Positions 5,744 to 12,497 of a DNA stretch of 12,497 nucleotides are shown piece after piece. The notes below the pieces were generated by a model that had not been told where the DNA came from, searched no databases, and worked only from the letters and a program-made list of their open reading frames with translations. This DNA comes from CAJMNU01 sp905214855. GTDB taxonomy: Bacteria > Bacillota > Clostridia > Lachnospirales > Lachnospiraceae. The stretch lies in the NCBI GenBank assembly GCA_937890595.1, contig CALADM010000037.1, positions 1-12,497 on the forward strand, given 5' to 3'. Made by a program: the position numbers and the translations under genes. How positions within the stretch are numbered: the first letter of the stretch is position 1; each line of letters opens with the position of its first letter.

Positions 5744-7909
5744 ATGAGGGAGAATCTGGAAAAAACAGAACTTTGGAGCAATCTGATGAAACCGGCAGAT
5801 GAATTTACACCAATTCCATTTTGGTTTTGGAATGATATGCCGGATAAGGAAAAAATTGAGGAACAGCTGAAAGATTATAGAGAAAAAGGTGTAAATGGGA
5901 TTGTACTCCATCCAAGGATTGGGATTCCAAAGGAAATAGAATATCTATCTGAGAGTTTTTTTGAGGTTGTTGGTTGGGTGATCCATGCAGCAAAAAAGCT
6001 GGATATGAAGATTGTTTTATATGATGAAGGAATGTATCCGTCTGGTTCTGCACATGGTATGGTAGTTCGGGAAAATCCTTCTTTTGCGGCAAGAGGAATT
6101 ACGATAACAACAAAGCCCGGATCAGATCCGATTTTGACAGAGCTTTCTGAAAATCGTTTTATGGTTGTGAGGGCAACAGGTGGAACGATTCGAGGAATCC
6201 ATTTTGGTGAAGATGACAATGAGGCAGGAGCGCCACTGGCTGCTGATATTTTGAACTCAGAAGCGGTAGATACCTTTATTCGTTTGACACATGAGCAATA
6301 TTACAAGAGATTTGGGGCATACTTTGGAACTACAATTATTGGGTTTTTTACAGATGAGCCCTGTCCTATGGGAAGAAATGTCAGGGGCTTTTTCCCATGG
6401 TCAGATGGAATGAAAGAAGATATTATAGCTCTGGGAGGAAAGTTAGAGGAACTGGAGGGGCTTTTTACAGGAACAGAGAATAGGACAACCATATGTTATA
6501 AAAAATTATTGAAGAGATATTTGAGGGAAGTTTTTTATGCAAGATTGTCAAAATGGTGTGAAAAACATCATATTGCATTGATGGGGCATCCAGCAGAGAG
6601 TGATGATATTGAAGAAGAACTGTATTTTCATGTTCCAGGACAAGATCTGATCATGCGCCGTGTATCACCAGAGACCGGAGGGCTTTTGGAAGCAGATTCT
6701 GTGCAGGCAAAGGTATCAGCAGATATTGCAAGACATCTTGGAAGAAGGAGAAACTCCAATGAATGTTTTGGGGTATGTTGCAGAGAAAGAATACCATGGT
6801 ATTTTACAGGACGTGATATGAAATGGTATATAGACTGGCTGGCATTTCGTGGGGTCAATCTTTTTATTCCTCATGCGTTTTATTATAGTGTAGAGGGGGA
6901 GAGAAGTGGGGAAAGACCACCAGATGTAGGACCTAATAATATCTGGTGGAAATATTATAGACAATATAGTGATTATATGAAACGCTTATCATTTTTAATG
7001 ACAGATTCCAAGAGTTCTGCAAGAATTGCCATATTGTGTGATAATAACAGAGTTCCAGTGAAGGAAGCTGCATATTTATATGAAAATCAGATAGAATTTC
7101 ACTATCTTCCAGTCATGTTTTTGAAAAACAGCCATGTGGAGGAGAATATTCTCTGTGTTGGAGAACAGCGATATGATATGGTATGGAATATATTAGGAGA
7201 AGAGGAATGGGCTTCCTATTTAAAAGGAGTTCATCAGATTTATGCTATTCCAGAGCAAAAGGATCTGGCTGAATACAGAACCGTGGATCTTTCTCATCCT
7301 GTTCCAACACTGCGTGCTGTTAGATTGGAAAAAGAGAAGATTCCTATGTATCTGTTCTCTAACGAAGGTATGGAAGAGATACAGGTGAGAGTGAGTTTGC
7401 CAGAAAGTGGACATAAAGTTTGTGTAGATTTATGGAAAGGTACATGGGAAGAAAAGAAAGAGTCAGAAGAATCTGAGAACATCATTCCACTTTCTTTAAG
7501 ACCATGTGAAACAAAGCTGATTATTGTGGCAGATTTCCAGAAAAAGCCACATGAACACAGACAAAAAGAGGAGAGGTTCTTGGGGGATCTTACAGAAATG
7601 TTCGAAAAAATCCGACAGGATCAGAATCAGATTGTTTATCGAATAACAGTGAAGTTGGAAAAGGAAGAAAAAACAGAAACAGAAACCTTTGAGGTTTGTG
7701 GGGAGGAAATGGCAGAGTGTTTTTGTAATGGAGAATTTGTTGGGACAAGCTTTTGGAGTCCACATCGTTTTGATATAGGAGCGTATTTGAGAGAGGGAGA
7801 GAATCAGATCGAGATACGAATGACAGGAAATGCTGCGAATTTATATCAGAATATCAAGATACCATTTGGGATGGATGCTCATATAAAAAATAGAAGTCTC
7901 CAATCATAG
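5744..7909 (+). CDS. Probable glycoside hydrolase, GH106-like layout
   Basis: A 721-residue protein that I read as a TIM-barrel glycosidase with a C-terminal beta-sandwich. The start PIPFWFWND (23-31), the YDEGMYPSG segment (93-101), the FFTDEP motif (D204, E205) and the HAFYYS segment followed by NIWWKYYRQYSDY are the kind of blocks seen in GH106 rhamnosidase-like and related unclassified glycosidases. The last 100 or so residues (CNGEFVGTSFW, FDIGAYLREGENQIEI) resemble the galactose-binding-like domain that sits on such enzymes. E95 and D204/E205 are candidate catalytic acids, which is inference. There is no signal peptide or anchor, so it should act inside the cell on imported glycosides. 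No sugar transporter or regulator is next to it. GAGGGAG lies just before the ATG. Substrate and exact family are unknown; confidence in glycosidase fold is moderate. Confidence 0.68.
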   Translation: MRENLEKTELWSNLMKPADEFTPIPFWFWNDMPDKEKIEEQLKDYREKGVNGIVLHPRIGIPKEIEYLSESFFEVVGWVIHAAKKLDMKIVLYDEGMYPSGSAHGMVVRENPSFAARGITITTKPGSDPILTELSENRFMVVRATGGTIRGIHFGEDDNEAGAPLAADILNSEAVDTFIRLTHEQYYKRFGAYFGTTIIGFFTDEPCPMGRNVRGFFPWSDGMKEDIIALGGKLEELEGLFTGTENRTTICYKKLLKRYLREVFYARLSKWCEKHHIALMGHPAESDDIEEELYFHVPGQDLIMRRVSPETGGLLEADSVQAKVSADIARHLGRRRNSNECFGVCCRERIPWYFTGRDMKWYIDWLAFRGVNLFIPHAFYYSVEGERSGERPPDVGPNNIWWKYYRQYSDYMKRLSFLMTDSKSSARIAILCDNNRVPVKEAAYLYENQIEFHYLPVMFLKNSHVEENILCVGEQRYDMVWNILGEEEWASYLKGVHQIYAIPEQKDLAEYRTVDLSHPVPTLRAVRLEKEKIPMYLFSNEGMEEIQVRVSLPESGHKVCVDLWKGTWEEKKESEESENIIPLSLRPCETKLIIVADFQKKPHEHRQKEERFLGDLTEMFEKIRQDQNQIVYRITVKLEKEEKTETETFEVCGEEMAECFCNGEFVGTSFWSPHRFDIGAYLREGENQIEIRMTGNAANLYQNIKIPFGMDAHIKNRSLQS

Positions 7910-7916
7910 GATTTCA

Positions 7917-7945
7917 TTGACAATTTAAAGTTTGGATACTACAAT
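7917..7945 (+). promoter_or_regulatory. Promoter of the ThrE-type gene pair
   Basis: TTGACA (7917-7922) and TACAAT (7940-7945) are 17 bases apart, a near-consensus pair, about 85 bases before the start codon. A small AT-rich hairpin (GGTATATT 7987-7994 with AATATATC 8000-8007) lies in the leader. The promoter separates this pair from the glycosidase gene even though no terminator is visible between them. Confidence 0.78.
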
Positions 7946-8029
7946 AAGGACGCATGAAAAAGGTATATTGTGTTTAAGATGGCAGGGGTATATTTTAGCA
8001 ATATATCGTGAAGACAGGAGACGGAAAAC

Positions 8030-8785
8030 ATGAATTATAAAATGCTGATGGAAACTGCTGTAACAGCGGGGGAAATCATGTTGAGCAGTGGTGCGGAAAT
8101 TTACCGTGTGGAAGATACAATGAATCATATCTTGCGAAAAGCAGAAGTAAAAACAGCAGATGCTTATGTACTTTCTACAGGGATTATCGCAACATTGGAA
8201 GACCCCAGCATTGATACGATTACTGTGGTCAGACGTGTGCTAAAGCGTTCTACAAATTTAAATCGCATTTGTGTAGTCAATGATATCTCCAGAAAGTTCT
8301 GTTCTGGAAATTTGAGTTTGGAAGAGGCAAACAGGCAGATCAAAGAAGCAGAGAAGACTCAGATTTACAGAAATATGACAAAAAAATTGTCTATTGTGGG
8401 AGTTACAGGATTTTTTGCATTGTTATTGGGCGGAAGTGTACTGGATGGGATTGCAGCAGGAGTGGTAGGACTTTTGCTTGCTTTTGTCATGTATATGAAT
8501 GAAAAAATCTTCTTGAATGACTTTTGCAATAATGCAATTGGAGGATTTGTGATCGCATATAGCGCTTTTATCTTAAAAGAATGGTTGTTCAGGGGATGTG
8601 ATGTAAACCTTGTGATCATTGGATCTATTATGCCATTAGTGCCAGGAGTGACATTTACCACAGCAATCCGTGATACTCTAAATGGTGATTATTCATCTGG
8701 AGTGGCCCGTATGGTAGAGGCTGTTGTGGTTGCTCTGGCAGTAGCTGCTGGTGTTGGTCTTGCTATGGTATTATGGAACTTATAG
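8030..8785 (+). CDS. ThrE-type exporter, large subunit (YjjP-like)
   Basis: A 251-residue protein of the threonine/serine exporter family (Pfam ThrE, PF06738). The N-terminal soluble part, about residues 1-115, carries the conserved GEIMLSSGAEIYRVEDTM segment (14-31). About five hydrophobic segments follow from residue 120 to the end, including a PLVPGVTF motif. In Corynebacterium a single fused ThrE exports threonine and serine. In E. coli the split homologues YjjP and YjjB are linked to succinate export, so the substrate here is open. AGGAG (8016-8020) is 9 bases before the ATG. The next gene encodes the matching small subunit 16 bases on. Confidence 0.88.
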   Translation: MNYKMLMETAVTAGEIMLSSGAEIYRVEDTMNHILRKAEVKTADAYVLSTGIIATLEDPSIDTITVVRRVLKRSTNLNRICVVNDISRKFCSGNLSLEEANRQIKEAEKTQIYRNMTKKLSIVGVTGFFALLLGGSVLDGIAAGVVGLLLAFVMYMNEKIFLNDFCNNAIGGFVIAYSAFILKEWLFRGCDVNLVIIGSIMPLVPGVTFTTAIRDTLNGDYSSGVARMVEAVVVALAVAAGVGLAMVLWNL

Positions 8786-8801
8786 TGTGAGGTGGAGCGA
8801 T

Positions 8802-9233
8802 ATGATTATAAGAGTAATAGGAGCATTGTTTGCAGTAATATGTTTTTCTGTTCTTTTGGAGATGCCAATACGACAGTTGATATATGCTGGTATGACAGGG
8901 GCAGTCGGCTGGCTGGTGTATCTGTTAGTACAAAAAGGGGGATCTGTGGTGGCGGCAGCATTTGTATCCAGCCTTGTGATCGCTTTGATGTGCCACATAC
9001 TTGCCCGTGTATTTAAGATGCCAGTGACAGTCTACTTTGTAGCAGGTATTCTTCCTTCTGTTCCAGGTGCTTCTATCTATCGGACAGTTTTGTATTTGAT
9101 CCAAGGGAAAATGCAATTAAGTACCTTTTATCTGGTTGAGACATTGCAGGTGTCAGGGGCAATTGCAGTAGCTATTTTTATTATGGATTCCTTGTTTAAG
9201 ATCACACAAAAAACAGTTCAGCCTAAAGGATGA
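8802..9233 (+). CDS. ThrE-type exporter, small subunit (YjjB-like)
   Basis: A 143-residue integral membrane protein matching the second half of ThrE (Pfam ThrE_2, PF12821). Four or five hydrophobic helices fill nearly the whole chain, and the FVAGILPSVPGASIYRT stretch is the family signature, echoing the PLVPGVTF motif in the large subunit. I choose ATG 8802, with GAGG/GGAG in 8789-8797 before it. A longer in-frame start at 8751 would run through the end of the upstream gene and is rejected. It must be co-transcribed with the large subunit, and the two would form one carrier. It ends 52 bases from the convergent DUF5688 gene, with no convincing terminator in between. Confidence 0.87.
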   Translation: MIIRVIGALFAVICFSVLLEMPIRQLIYAGMTGAVGWLVYLLVQKGGSVVAAAFVSSLVIALMCHILARVFKMPVTVYFVAGILPSVPGASIYRTVLYLIQGKMQLSTFYLVETLQVSGAIAVAIFIMDSLFKITQKTVQPKG

Positions 9234-9285
9234 ATGAAAAGAGGGCAGATATAAAAATATTTTTGGAAATTGTCATTTAATTGGC

Positions 9286-10233
9286 TTAACTGGGAAAAGG
9301 ATCAGAAGGAGGAAGAATGATCTGATCTTCCTGCCTTAAATACAGATAAGCATGGTCAGAGAGTTGTTCTTCCAGTGAGACAGAACTTTGATTAACAGAT
9401 ACGATCATCTCATGCAGAGAAGAATAAGAAAAAGAAGTTTCATAGGGAAGCAGAAGAAATTCGTGGATGCTGGAAGGGATAAGGAGAATATCCTTTTGCA
9501 GTGTATCTGCGAATTTTTTTAATATATTGGGGTATAAAATACAGCTTGCACCATAATAGCTTAGGGGGTTGCTTAAAACATATAAAGAAGGGGGAATATG
9601 GTCAGAACTGGAAGAAAGATGCATAGTATCTGGAAAAGGAGATCCTGCATGAGGGATAGTGTGTATAATATGGCTGAGGACAGATTCCAGAGTGGAAAGG
9701 ACTGGAGGAAGAAGACGGGGAGTATTTTCCATAGCGAGATGAAACAGTTCCTGTGTGGTGCAGCCCCAAGTTTCCTGATGAGAGGTATAGATCAATGCAG
9801 ACATGGGGGCATGATCGGGAGAATTTAGATATAGATAAAAAACGATAGAAAGATCAAGAAAGGGAACATTAGGAATCTTTTCTAAAAGTTCCGTATTCAT
9901 TTGTGTATGGATCAGGCGGTAAGCAACGTGTGAACGTAGCTGTTCAAAAGAAAATGAAGAATGAAGAGAGGGAAGAGAAATTTCCTGAAATTCTCCAAAG
10001 AGATGGAGGATTTCATCAACAATCTCAGAAAGTGGTTTTCCAGAAGAAAACATGTCATAATATTCATTGGCATAGATCGTAGGAGAGACAGAATCATTAG
10101 GGTAGGTCAGACATAAAGCATCCAGATGAAGTCCATTGTTTTTTAAAATAGGCTGTATGGACAGTTTACTAAGGGGGTGAAGACGCTGGGAGAGCAGCTC
10201 CTGAAGCAGTGTAAGAAATGTTTGATATTGCAT
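9286..10233 (-). CDS. DUF5688 family protein, function unknown
   Basis: A 315-residue protein of the DUF5688 family. Features that match my memory of it are the KNNGLHLDALCL stretch (about 31-42), SPTIYANEYYDMF (about 50-62), a central variable part, and near the C-terminus YVLSNP...GASCILYP, then ILLIPSSIHEFLLLPYE and a LSDHAYLYLR segment. There is no signal peptide or membrane helix. The function is unknown. Such genes often occur singly or in clusters in Lachnospiraceae. GGAGG (10244-10240) lies 6 bases before the ATG. The coding strand is rich in pyrimidines (many Ser, Leu, Pro, His), opposite to its + strand neighbours, as expected for a lagging-strand gene. The upstream leader and promoter are unusual and listed separately. 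Confidence 0.82.
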   Translation of the reverse strand: MQYQTFLTLLQELLSQRLHPLSKLSIQPILKNNGLHLDALCLTYPNDSVSPTIYANEYYDMFSSGKPLSEIVDEILHLFGEFQEISLPSLHSSFSFEQLRSHVAYRLIHTQMNTELLEKIPNVPFLDLSIVFYLYLNSPDHAPMSALIYTSHQETWGCTTQELFHLAMENTPRLLPPVLSTLESVLSHIIHTIPHAGSPFPDTMHLSSSSDHIPPSLYVLSNPLSYYGASCILYPNILKKFADTLQKDILLIPSSIHEFLLLPYETSFSYSSLHEMIVSVNQSSVSLEEQLSDHAYLYLRQEDQIILPPSDPFPS

Positions 10234-10276
10234 AGAAACCTCCGAAATACATAGTGTAAATAGATTGATAAATGAA

Positions 10277-10317
10277 AAATATAAATAAGGAATATAAATT
10301 AAGAAATATAAATAGGG
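10277..10317. repeat. Three tandem AT-rich repeats of 13-14 bp
   Basis: AAATATAAATAAGG (10277-10290), AATATAAATTAAG (10291-10303) and AAATATAAATAGGG (10304-10317) follow one another without gaps and share the AATATAAAT core. They lie 45 to 85 bases upstream of the DUF5688 start. They may be a simple low-complexity expansion. Confidence 0.6.
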
Positions 10318-10318
10318 T

Positions 10319-10339
10319 CATAAAATATAATATTTTATG
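10319..10339. repeat. 21-bp AT-rich palindrome
   Basis: CATAAAATAT (10319-10328) and ATATTTTATG (10330-10339) are perfect inverted copies around a single central A. The hairpin would be weak because only one pair is G-C. It directly abuts the AT-rich tandem repeats. Confidence 0.55.
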
Positions 10340-10449
10340 GATAAGAAGAATGAATAAAAAGAAGAATGGATATTATGGGAGAAAAATAGAGTTGTAAAAG
10401 AAGTATAGATAAAAGAAGAGGATAAAGATAGATAAAAAATAAAAGAAAG

Positions 10450-10475
10450 AAAAAGAAGAACGAAAAAGAAGAACG
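10450..10475. repeat. Two perfect 13-bp tandem repeats
   Basis: AAAAAGAAGAACG occurs twice in a row (10450-10462 and 10463-10475). It lies in the purine-rich strand of the DUF5688 leader, just inside the likely transcript. Confidence 0.7.
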
Positions 10476-10486
10476 AAAGATCTTTC
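10475..10486. repeat. 12-bp palindrome GAAAGATCTTTC
   Basis: A perfect palindrome with no loop, within about 15 bases of the predicted start of the - strand transcript. Its GAAAG ends echo the arms of the dyad at 10490-10511. Confidence 0.5.
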
Positions 10487-10489
10487 TTT

Positions 10490-10511
10490 GAAAGGATAAT
10501 AACATCCTTTC
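10490..10511. promoter_or_regulatory. Dyad over the -10 of the - strand promoter, possible operator
   Basis: GAAAGGAT (10490-10497) and ATCCTTTC (10504-10511) are perfect inverted copies around AATAAC, which lies within the -10 region. A further AAGGATAAG lies in the spacer toward the -35. This gives three copies of an AAGGAT element across one promoter. A bound protein would block the promoter; no binding protein is identified. Confidence 0.5.
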
Positions 10512-10524
10512 TTATCCTTGTCAA
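10496..10524 (-). promoter_or_regulatory. Promoter toward the DUF5688 gene
   Basis: On the - strand, TTGACA (10524-10519) and TATTAT (10501-10496) are separated by exactly 17 bases. The first gene downstream in that direction is DUF5688, implying a leader of about 255 bases. A closer promoter in the AT-rich leader cannot be excluded. Confidence 0.65.
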
Positions 10525-10598
10525 TCGAAAAAAATGGATAGCTCAAGTAATGTGTGTAATCTGTTTTTGAGTAGAAATGGAGCAATATAAAGGTATAA

Positions 10599-10622
10599 AA
10601 AAAGCTGGATATCCAGCTTTTT
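10599..10622 (-). terminator. Terminator of the VOC gene
   Basis: A perfect 24-bp palindrome: the arm AAAAAGCTGGAT (10599-10610) meets ATCCAGCTTTTT (10611-10622). On the - strand the T run extends to seven. It lies 55 bases past the end of the VOC reading frame and could also act on + strand transcription. Confidence 0.8.
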
Positions 10623-10677
10623 GAAATGTAAGTACCAAAAGTAGTATATATGAACTTCATAACAAGAAGTTTTGTGA

Positions 10678-11067
10678 CTAGAGTGTTGTTTTTTGGTATT
10701 CCAATGTATATCCATTGGGGTCTGATAAGAAAAAAGAATATACCGGAAATCTAGGATGAAAGGATGGCAGGGCAGAAAGTCCTATGGCAGATCGTTTTTT
10801 TAATATATTATACATATCATCGACATCTTTTATAGAAGGAAGATTGAATGAAATACATTGTCCTGTTGCCATAGGACGTTCCTCTCCATATTCGCAGAAA
10901 GCCAGATATCCATATCCGCAGTCAAACCAGACACAGTCATCTAATTGTTTGTGAATAGGAAGTTCCAGTATAGTTGTATAATATTGTATTGTCTGTTCCA
11001 AATTTTTACATGGGAAAAAAATAACACTGGATTATGGTTGTATGACAGAGATATTGTGACTTTCCAT
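10678..11067 (-). pseudogene. VOC (glyoxalase/bleomycin-resistance fold) gene with an in-frame stop
   Basis: Read from ATG 11067, the frame gives MESHNISVIQP, then TAA at 11034-11032 (codon 12), then SSVIFFPCKNLEQT and an intact remainder ending DPNGYTLEYQKTTL. The part after the stop matches a single-domain vicinal oxygen chelate protein: a first beta strand VIFFPC, the helix LEQTIQYY, and the late YSFFLSDPNGYTLEY block with the family's Glu. Without the stop it would be 129 residues, a usual size. A TTG at 11001 could restart 107 residues, but it would lose the first strand and has no ribosome binding site. The ATG 11067 does have one (AGAAGG upstream), as well as a promoter and a terminator. 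A CAA to TAA change is the simplest cause. Sequencing error is possible. Substrate is unknown. Confidence 0.72.
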
Positions 11068-11138
11068 TTTTGTTTTCCTTCTTTCTTTATATGATATATT
11101 GTAAGAGACATTCATTTGAATTGCTTTTTTGTGATTTC

Positions 11139-11167
11139 ATCATAGCATAATTCTTTTTGTGTGTCTG
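11139..11167 (-). promoter_or_regulatory. Promoter of the VOC gene
   Basis: On the - strand, CAGACA (11167-11162) and TATGAT (11144-11139) are 17 bases apart, and TGC precedes the -10 to make it an extended form. It lies about 70 bases before the ATG. The 232-base gap between the VOC gene and the tRNA otherwise holds only the tRNA promoter. Confidence 0.5.
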
Positions 11168-11261
11168 TACCTTTTCTTTTTTTCTTTGAAAATTTCTGTT
11201 TGTTTATCGGTATAATATAAATAAAGAATTGTTTGTAAATTATCTTTTATCAGAAAAATAC

Positions 11262-11290
11262 TTGAACTTTTCAGATGAATGGTGTATGAT
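11262..11290 (+). promoter_or_regulatory. tRNA-Arg promoter
   Basis: TTGAAC (11262-11267) and TATGAT (11285-11290) are separated by 17 bases and sit 9 bases before the tRNA. A TATAAT at 11211-11216 with a TTGAAA 19 bases before it is a weaker alternative. Confidence 0.75.
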
Positions 11291-11299
11291 ACAAACGAT

Positions 11300-11371
11300 G
11301 CACCTGTAGCTCAGTGGATAGAGCAGTGGTTTCCGGAGCCATGTGCGGGGGTTCGACTCCCTTCAGGTGCA
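11300..11371 (+). tRNA. tRNA-Arg (anticodon CCG)
   Basis: A 72-base tRNA that decodes CGG. The acceptor arms GCACCTG and CAGGTGC pair over 7 bp with discriminator A73. The D arm is GCTC/GAGC with an 8-base loop. The anticodon stem GTGGT/GCCAT (two G·T pairs) encloses TTCCGGA, giving anticodon CCG. The variable loop is GTGC, and the T arm GGGGG/CCCTT carries TTCGACT. The CCA end is not encoded and must be added. It has its own promoter and terminator. Confidence 0.95.
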
Positions 11372-11376
11372 TGTTT

Positions 11377-11413
11377 TCCCTGTAAGACCAAGTGTGGTTT
11401 TACAGGGATTTTT
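11377..11413 (+). terminator. Terminator after tRNA-Arg
   Basis: CCCTGTAAGACC (11378-11389) pairs with GGTTTTACAGGG (11396-11407) around the loop AAGTGT, with one G·T pair, and ends in ATTTTT. A flanking T-A pair extends the stem to 13 bp. It ends 26 bases before queA, so queA must be read through or start from a promoter within or just after it. Confidence 0.9.
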
Positions 11414-11439
11414 AGATTATATTTTTATGGAGAAAAAAG

Positions 11440-12465
11440 ATGGATGTAAAAGATTTTTACTTTGATTTGCCGCAGGAATTGATCGCACAAGATCCTCTGG
11501 AAGATCGCTCTGCTTCCAGACTTTTAGTTTTGGACAAGGAAACAGGTGCTGTGGAGCATAAAGGATTTTGTGATATTTTACAGTATTTAAAAAAAGGAGA
11601 TTGCCTTGTAATTAATGATACAAAAGTCATTCCGGCACGTCTGTTTGGAATAAAAGAAGGAACAGATGCAAAGATTGAGATTTTGCTCTTGAAACGGAGA
11701 GAAAATGATATTTGGGAAGTGTTAGTAAAACCGGGCAAAAAGGCAAAACCAGGAACTAGGATTTCTTTTGGTGATGGTTTAATGCATGCAGTCGTGTTGG
11801 ATGTGGTAGAAGATGGAAATCGTTTGATCCAATTTGAGTATACAGGGATTTTTGAAGAAATTCTGGATCAGCTTGGTCAAATGCCGCTGCCACCATACAT
11901 TACGCATCAGCTGAAAGACAGAAACCGCTATCAGACAGTGTATGCTGTTCACGAAGGTTCTGCAGCAGCTCCGACAGCAGGACTTCATTTTACAGAGGAA
12001 CTTCTCAGACAGGTGGAAGATATGGGAGTGCGTATTGCCCGTGTTACTTTGCATGTTGGTTTGGGGACATTCCGACCAGTAAAGGTAGAGAATGTTTTGG
12101 ATCACCATATGCATTCTGAGTTTTATGTGGTAAGTGAAGAAGCTGCTAAGATTGTAAATGAGACTCATCAAAATGGTGGTCGTGTTTTTTGTGTGGGAAC
12201 AACAAGCTGCCGTACTGTGGAATCAGCATCTACAGAGGATGGCATTTTACAAGCTAAAACAGGATGGACAGATATCTTTATTTATCCAGGATATAAGTTT
12301 AAGGTATTAGATGCACTGATCACGAATTTCCATTTGCCAGAATCCACACTTGTCATGCTGGTATCTGCTCTTGCAGGTCGTGAGCATGTTCTTGCTGCAT
12401 ATGAGGAGGCAGTAAAAGAAAAATATCGTTTCTTTAGTTTTGGGGATGCTATGCTGATTATTTGA
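11440..12465 (+). CDS. queA: QueA, S-adenosylmethionine:tRNA ribosyltransferase-isomerase
   Basis: A 341-residue cytosolic enzyme that moves the ribosyl group of S-adenosylmethionine to preQ1 at position 34 of tRNA, giving epoxyqueuosine. Family blocks are all present: SASRLLVLD near the start, INDTKVIPARLFG, MPLPPYI, GSAAAPTAGLHFT (173-185), HVGLGTFRPV, VGTTSCRT and the C-terminal ALITNFHLPESTLVMLV. The length is normal and nothing is missing. GGAGA (11429-11433) lies 6 bases before the ATG. tgt usually follows queA in this group, but the window ends 32 bases after the stop, so this cannot be seen. A TTGACA overlaps the stop codon, but no matching -10 follows. No preQ1 riboswitch fits in the 26-base gap after the tRNA terminator. 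Confidence 0.98.
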   Translation: MDVKDFYFDLPQELIAQDPLEDRSASRLLVLDKETGAVEHKGFCDILQYLKKGDCLVINDTKVIPARLFGIKEGTDAKIEILLLKRRENDIWEVLVKPGKKAKPGTRISFGDGLMHAVVLDVVEDGNRLIQFEYTGIFEEILDQLGQMPLPPYITHQLKDRNRYQTVYAVHEGSAAAPTAGLHFTEELLRQVEDMGVRIARVTLHVGLGTFRPVKVENVLDHHMHSEFYVVSEEAAKIVNETHQNGGRVFCVGTTSCRTVESASTEDGILQAKTGWTDIFIYPGYKFKVLDALITNFHLPESTLVMLVSALAGREHVLAAYEEAVKEKYRFFSFGDAMLII

Positions 12466-12497
12466 CACAAAATCTTACATTTGTGAAGTAATCAATT

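Larger units (their letters stand above)
10234..10489 (-). other. Long pyrimidine-rich leader before the DUF5688 gene
   Basis: About 255 bases separate the likely start of transcription (near 10489) from the DUF5688 start codon. In the - strand transcript this stretch is mostly U and C, with runs such as CUUCUUUUUCG. It holds short tandem repeats, an AT palindrome and a 12-bp palindrome near its 5' end. Frames of 41 to 95 codons exist on either strand but are low-complexity (Phe/Ser/Leu- or Lys/Asn-rich), lack ribosome binding sites and are not called. Gene-free from 10234 to 10677. Confidence 0.5.

Noticed and set aside
7987..8007. AT-rich hairpin in the leader of the ThrE-type gene
   Set aside because: An 8-bp stem with one G-C and one G·T pair in AT-rich DNA; not enough to call a terminator or riboswitch.
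9234..9285. A bidirectional terminator between the convergent ThrE small subunit and DUF5688 genes
   Set aside because: Only AAAAATATTTTT and a distant CAGTTCAGCC/GGCTTAACTG pair with a mismatch are seen. There is no compact GC stem with a T run.
10272..10397. A 41-codon + strand Lys/Asn-rich frame
   Set aside because: No ribosome binding site, and the composition follows the low-complexity repeats.
10318..10660. Phe/Ser/Tyr-rich - strand frames of 64-95 codons that look like membrane proteins
   Set aside because: They arise from the pyrimidine-rich leader, have poor start sites, overlap a promoter and a terminator, and show no domain pattern.
1..12497. CRISPR array, insertion sequence, prophage, toxin-antitoxin or defence system
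   Set aside because: No regularly spaced repeats, transposase, integrase, terminal inverted repeats or recognisable defence genes are present.

Overview
The window looks like a stretch of chromosome from a low-GC gut-type Clostridia, most likely a member of the Lachnospiraceae. The grounds are the AT-rich composition, strong AGGAGG-type ribosome binding sites, a DUF5688 gene (a family I associate with Lachnospiraceae), a GAAC-N4-GTTC SOS box of Firmicutes LexA type, and a tRNA gene without an encoded CCA. The species call is inference. The + strand is purine-rich over nearly its whole length, including where genes lie on the - strand, which suggests it is the leading strand of replication.

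Region 1 (1-3420) is a ferrous-iron uptake locus. A DtxR-type metalloregulator on the - strand is divergent from feoA, feoB and a 58-residue FeoB-associated Cys-rich membrane protein. Two near-identical palindromes (TTAGAATATACTAA and TTAGTATATACTAA) lie on the feoA promoter and just before feoB, with a terminator-like hairpin between the two genes. FeoB would carry Fe2+, and the regulator would switch the locus off when iron is sufficient. A seven-codon open frame with a well-placed ribosome binding site overlaps the feoA start.

Region 2 (3421-5663) is uvrB, the damage-recognition helicase of nucleotide excision repair. It is preceded by a perfect SOS box, an extended -10 promoter and a separate 9-bp inverted repeat across that -10.

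Region 3 (5744-9233) holds a large probable cytoplasmic glycoside hydrolase with a GH106-like layout, then a two-gene ThrE-type exporter (soluble/membrane subunit plus small membrane subunit) with its own consensus promoter.

Region 4 (9286-11067) is on the - strand: a DUF5688 protein of unknown function with a long pyrimidine-rich leader and a promoter carrying a dyad over its -10, and a VOC/glyoxalase-fold gene broken by an in-frame TAA at codon 12 although its promoter, ribosome binding site and terminator look intact. Region 5 (11262-12465) is tRNA-Arg(CCG) with promoter and terminator, then queA for queuosine synthesis.

Most genes are ordinary housekeeping or accessory genes of the group. 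I did not find a clear new multi-gene system. The items most worth a second look are the feo regulatory layout, the DUF5688 promoter and leader, the interrupted VOC gene and the glycosidase of unassigned substrate.
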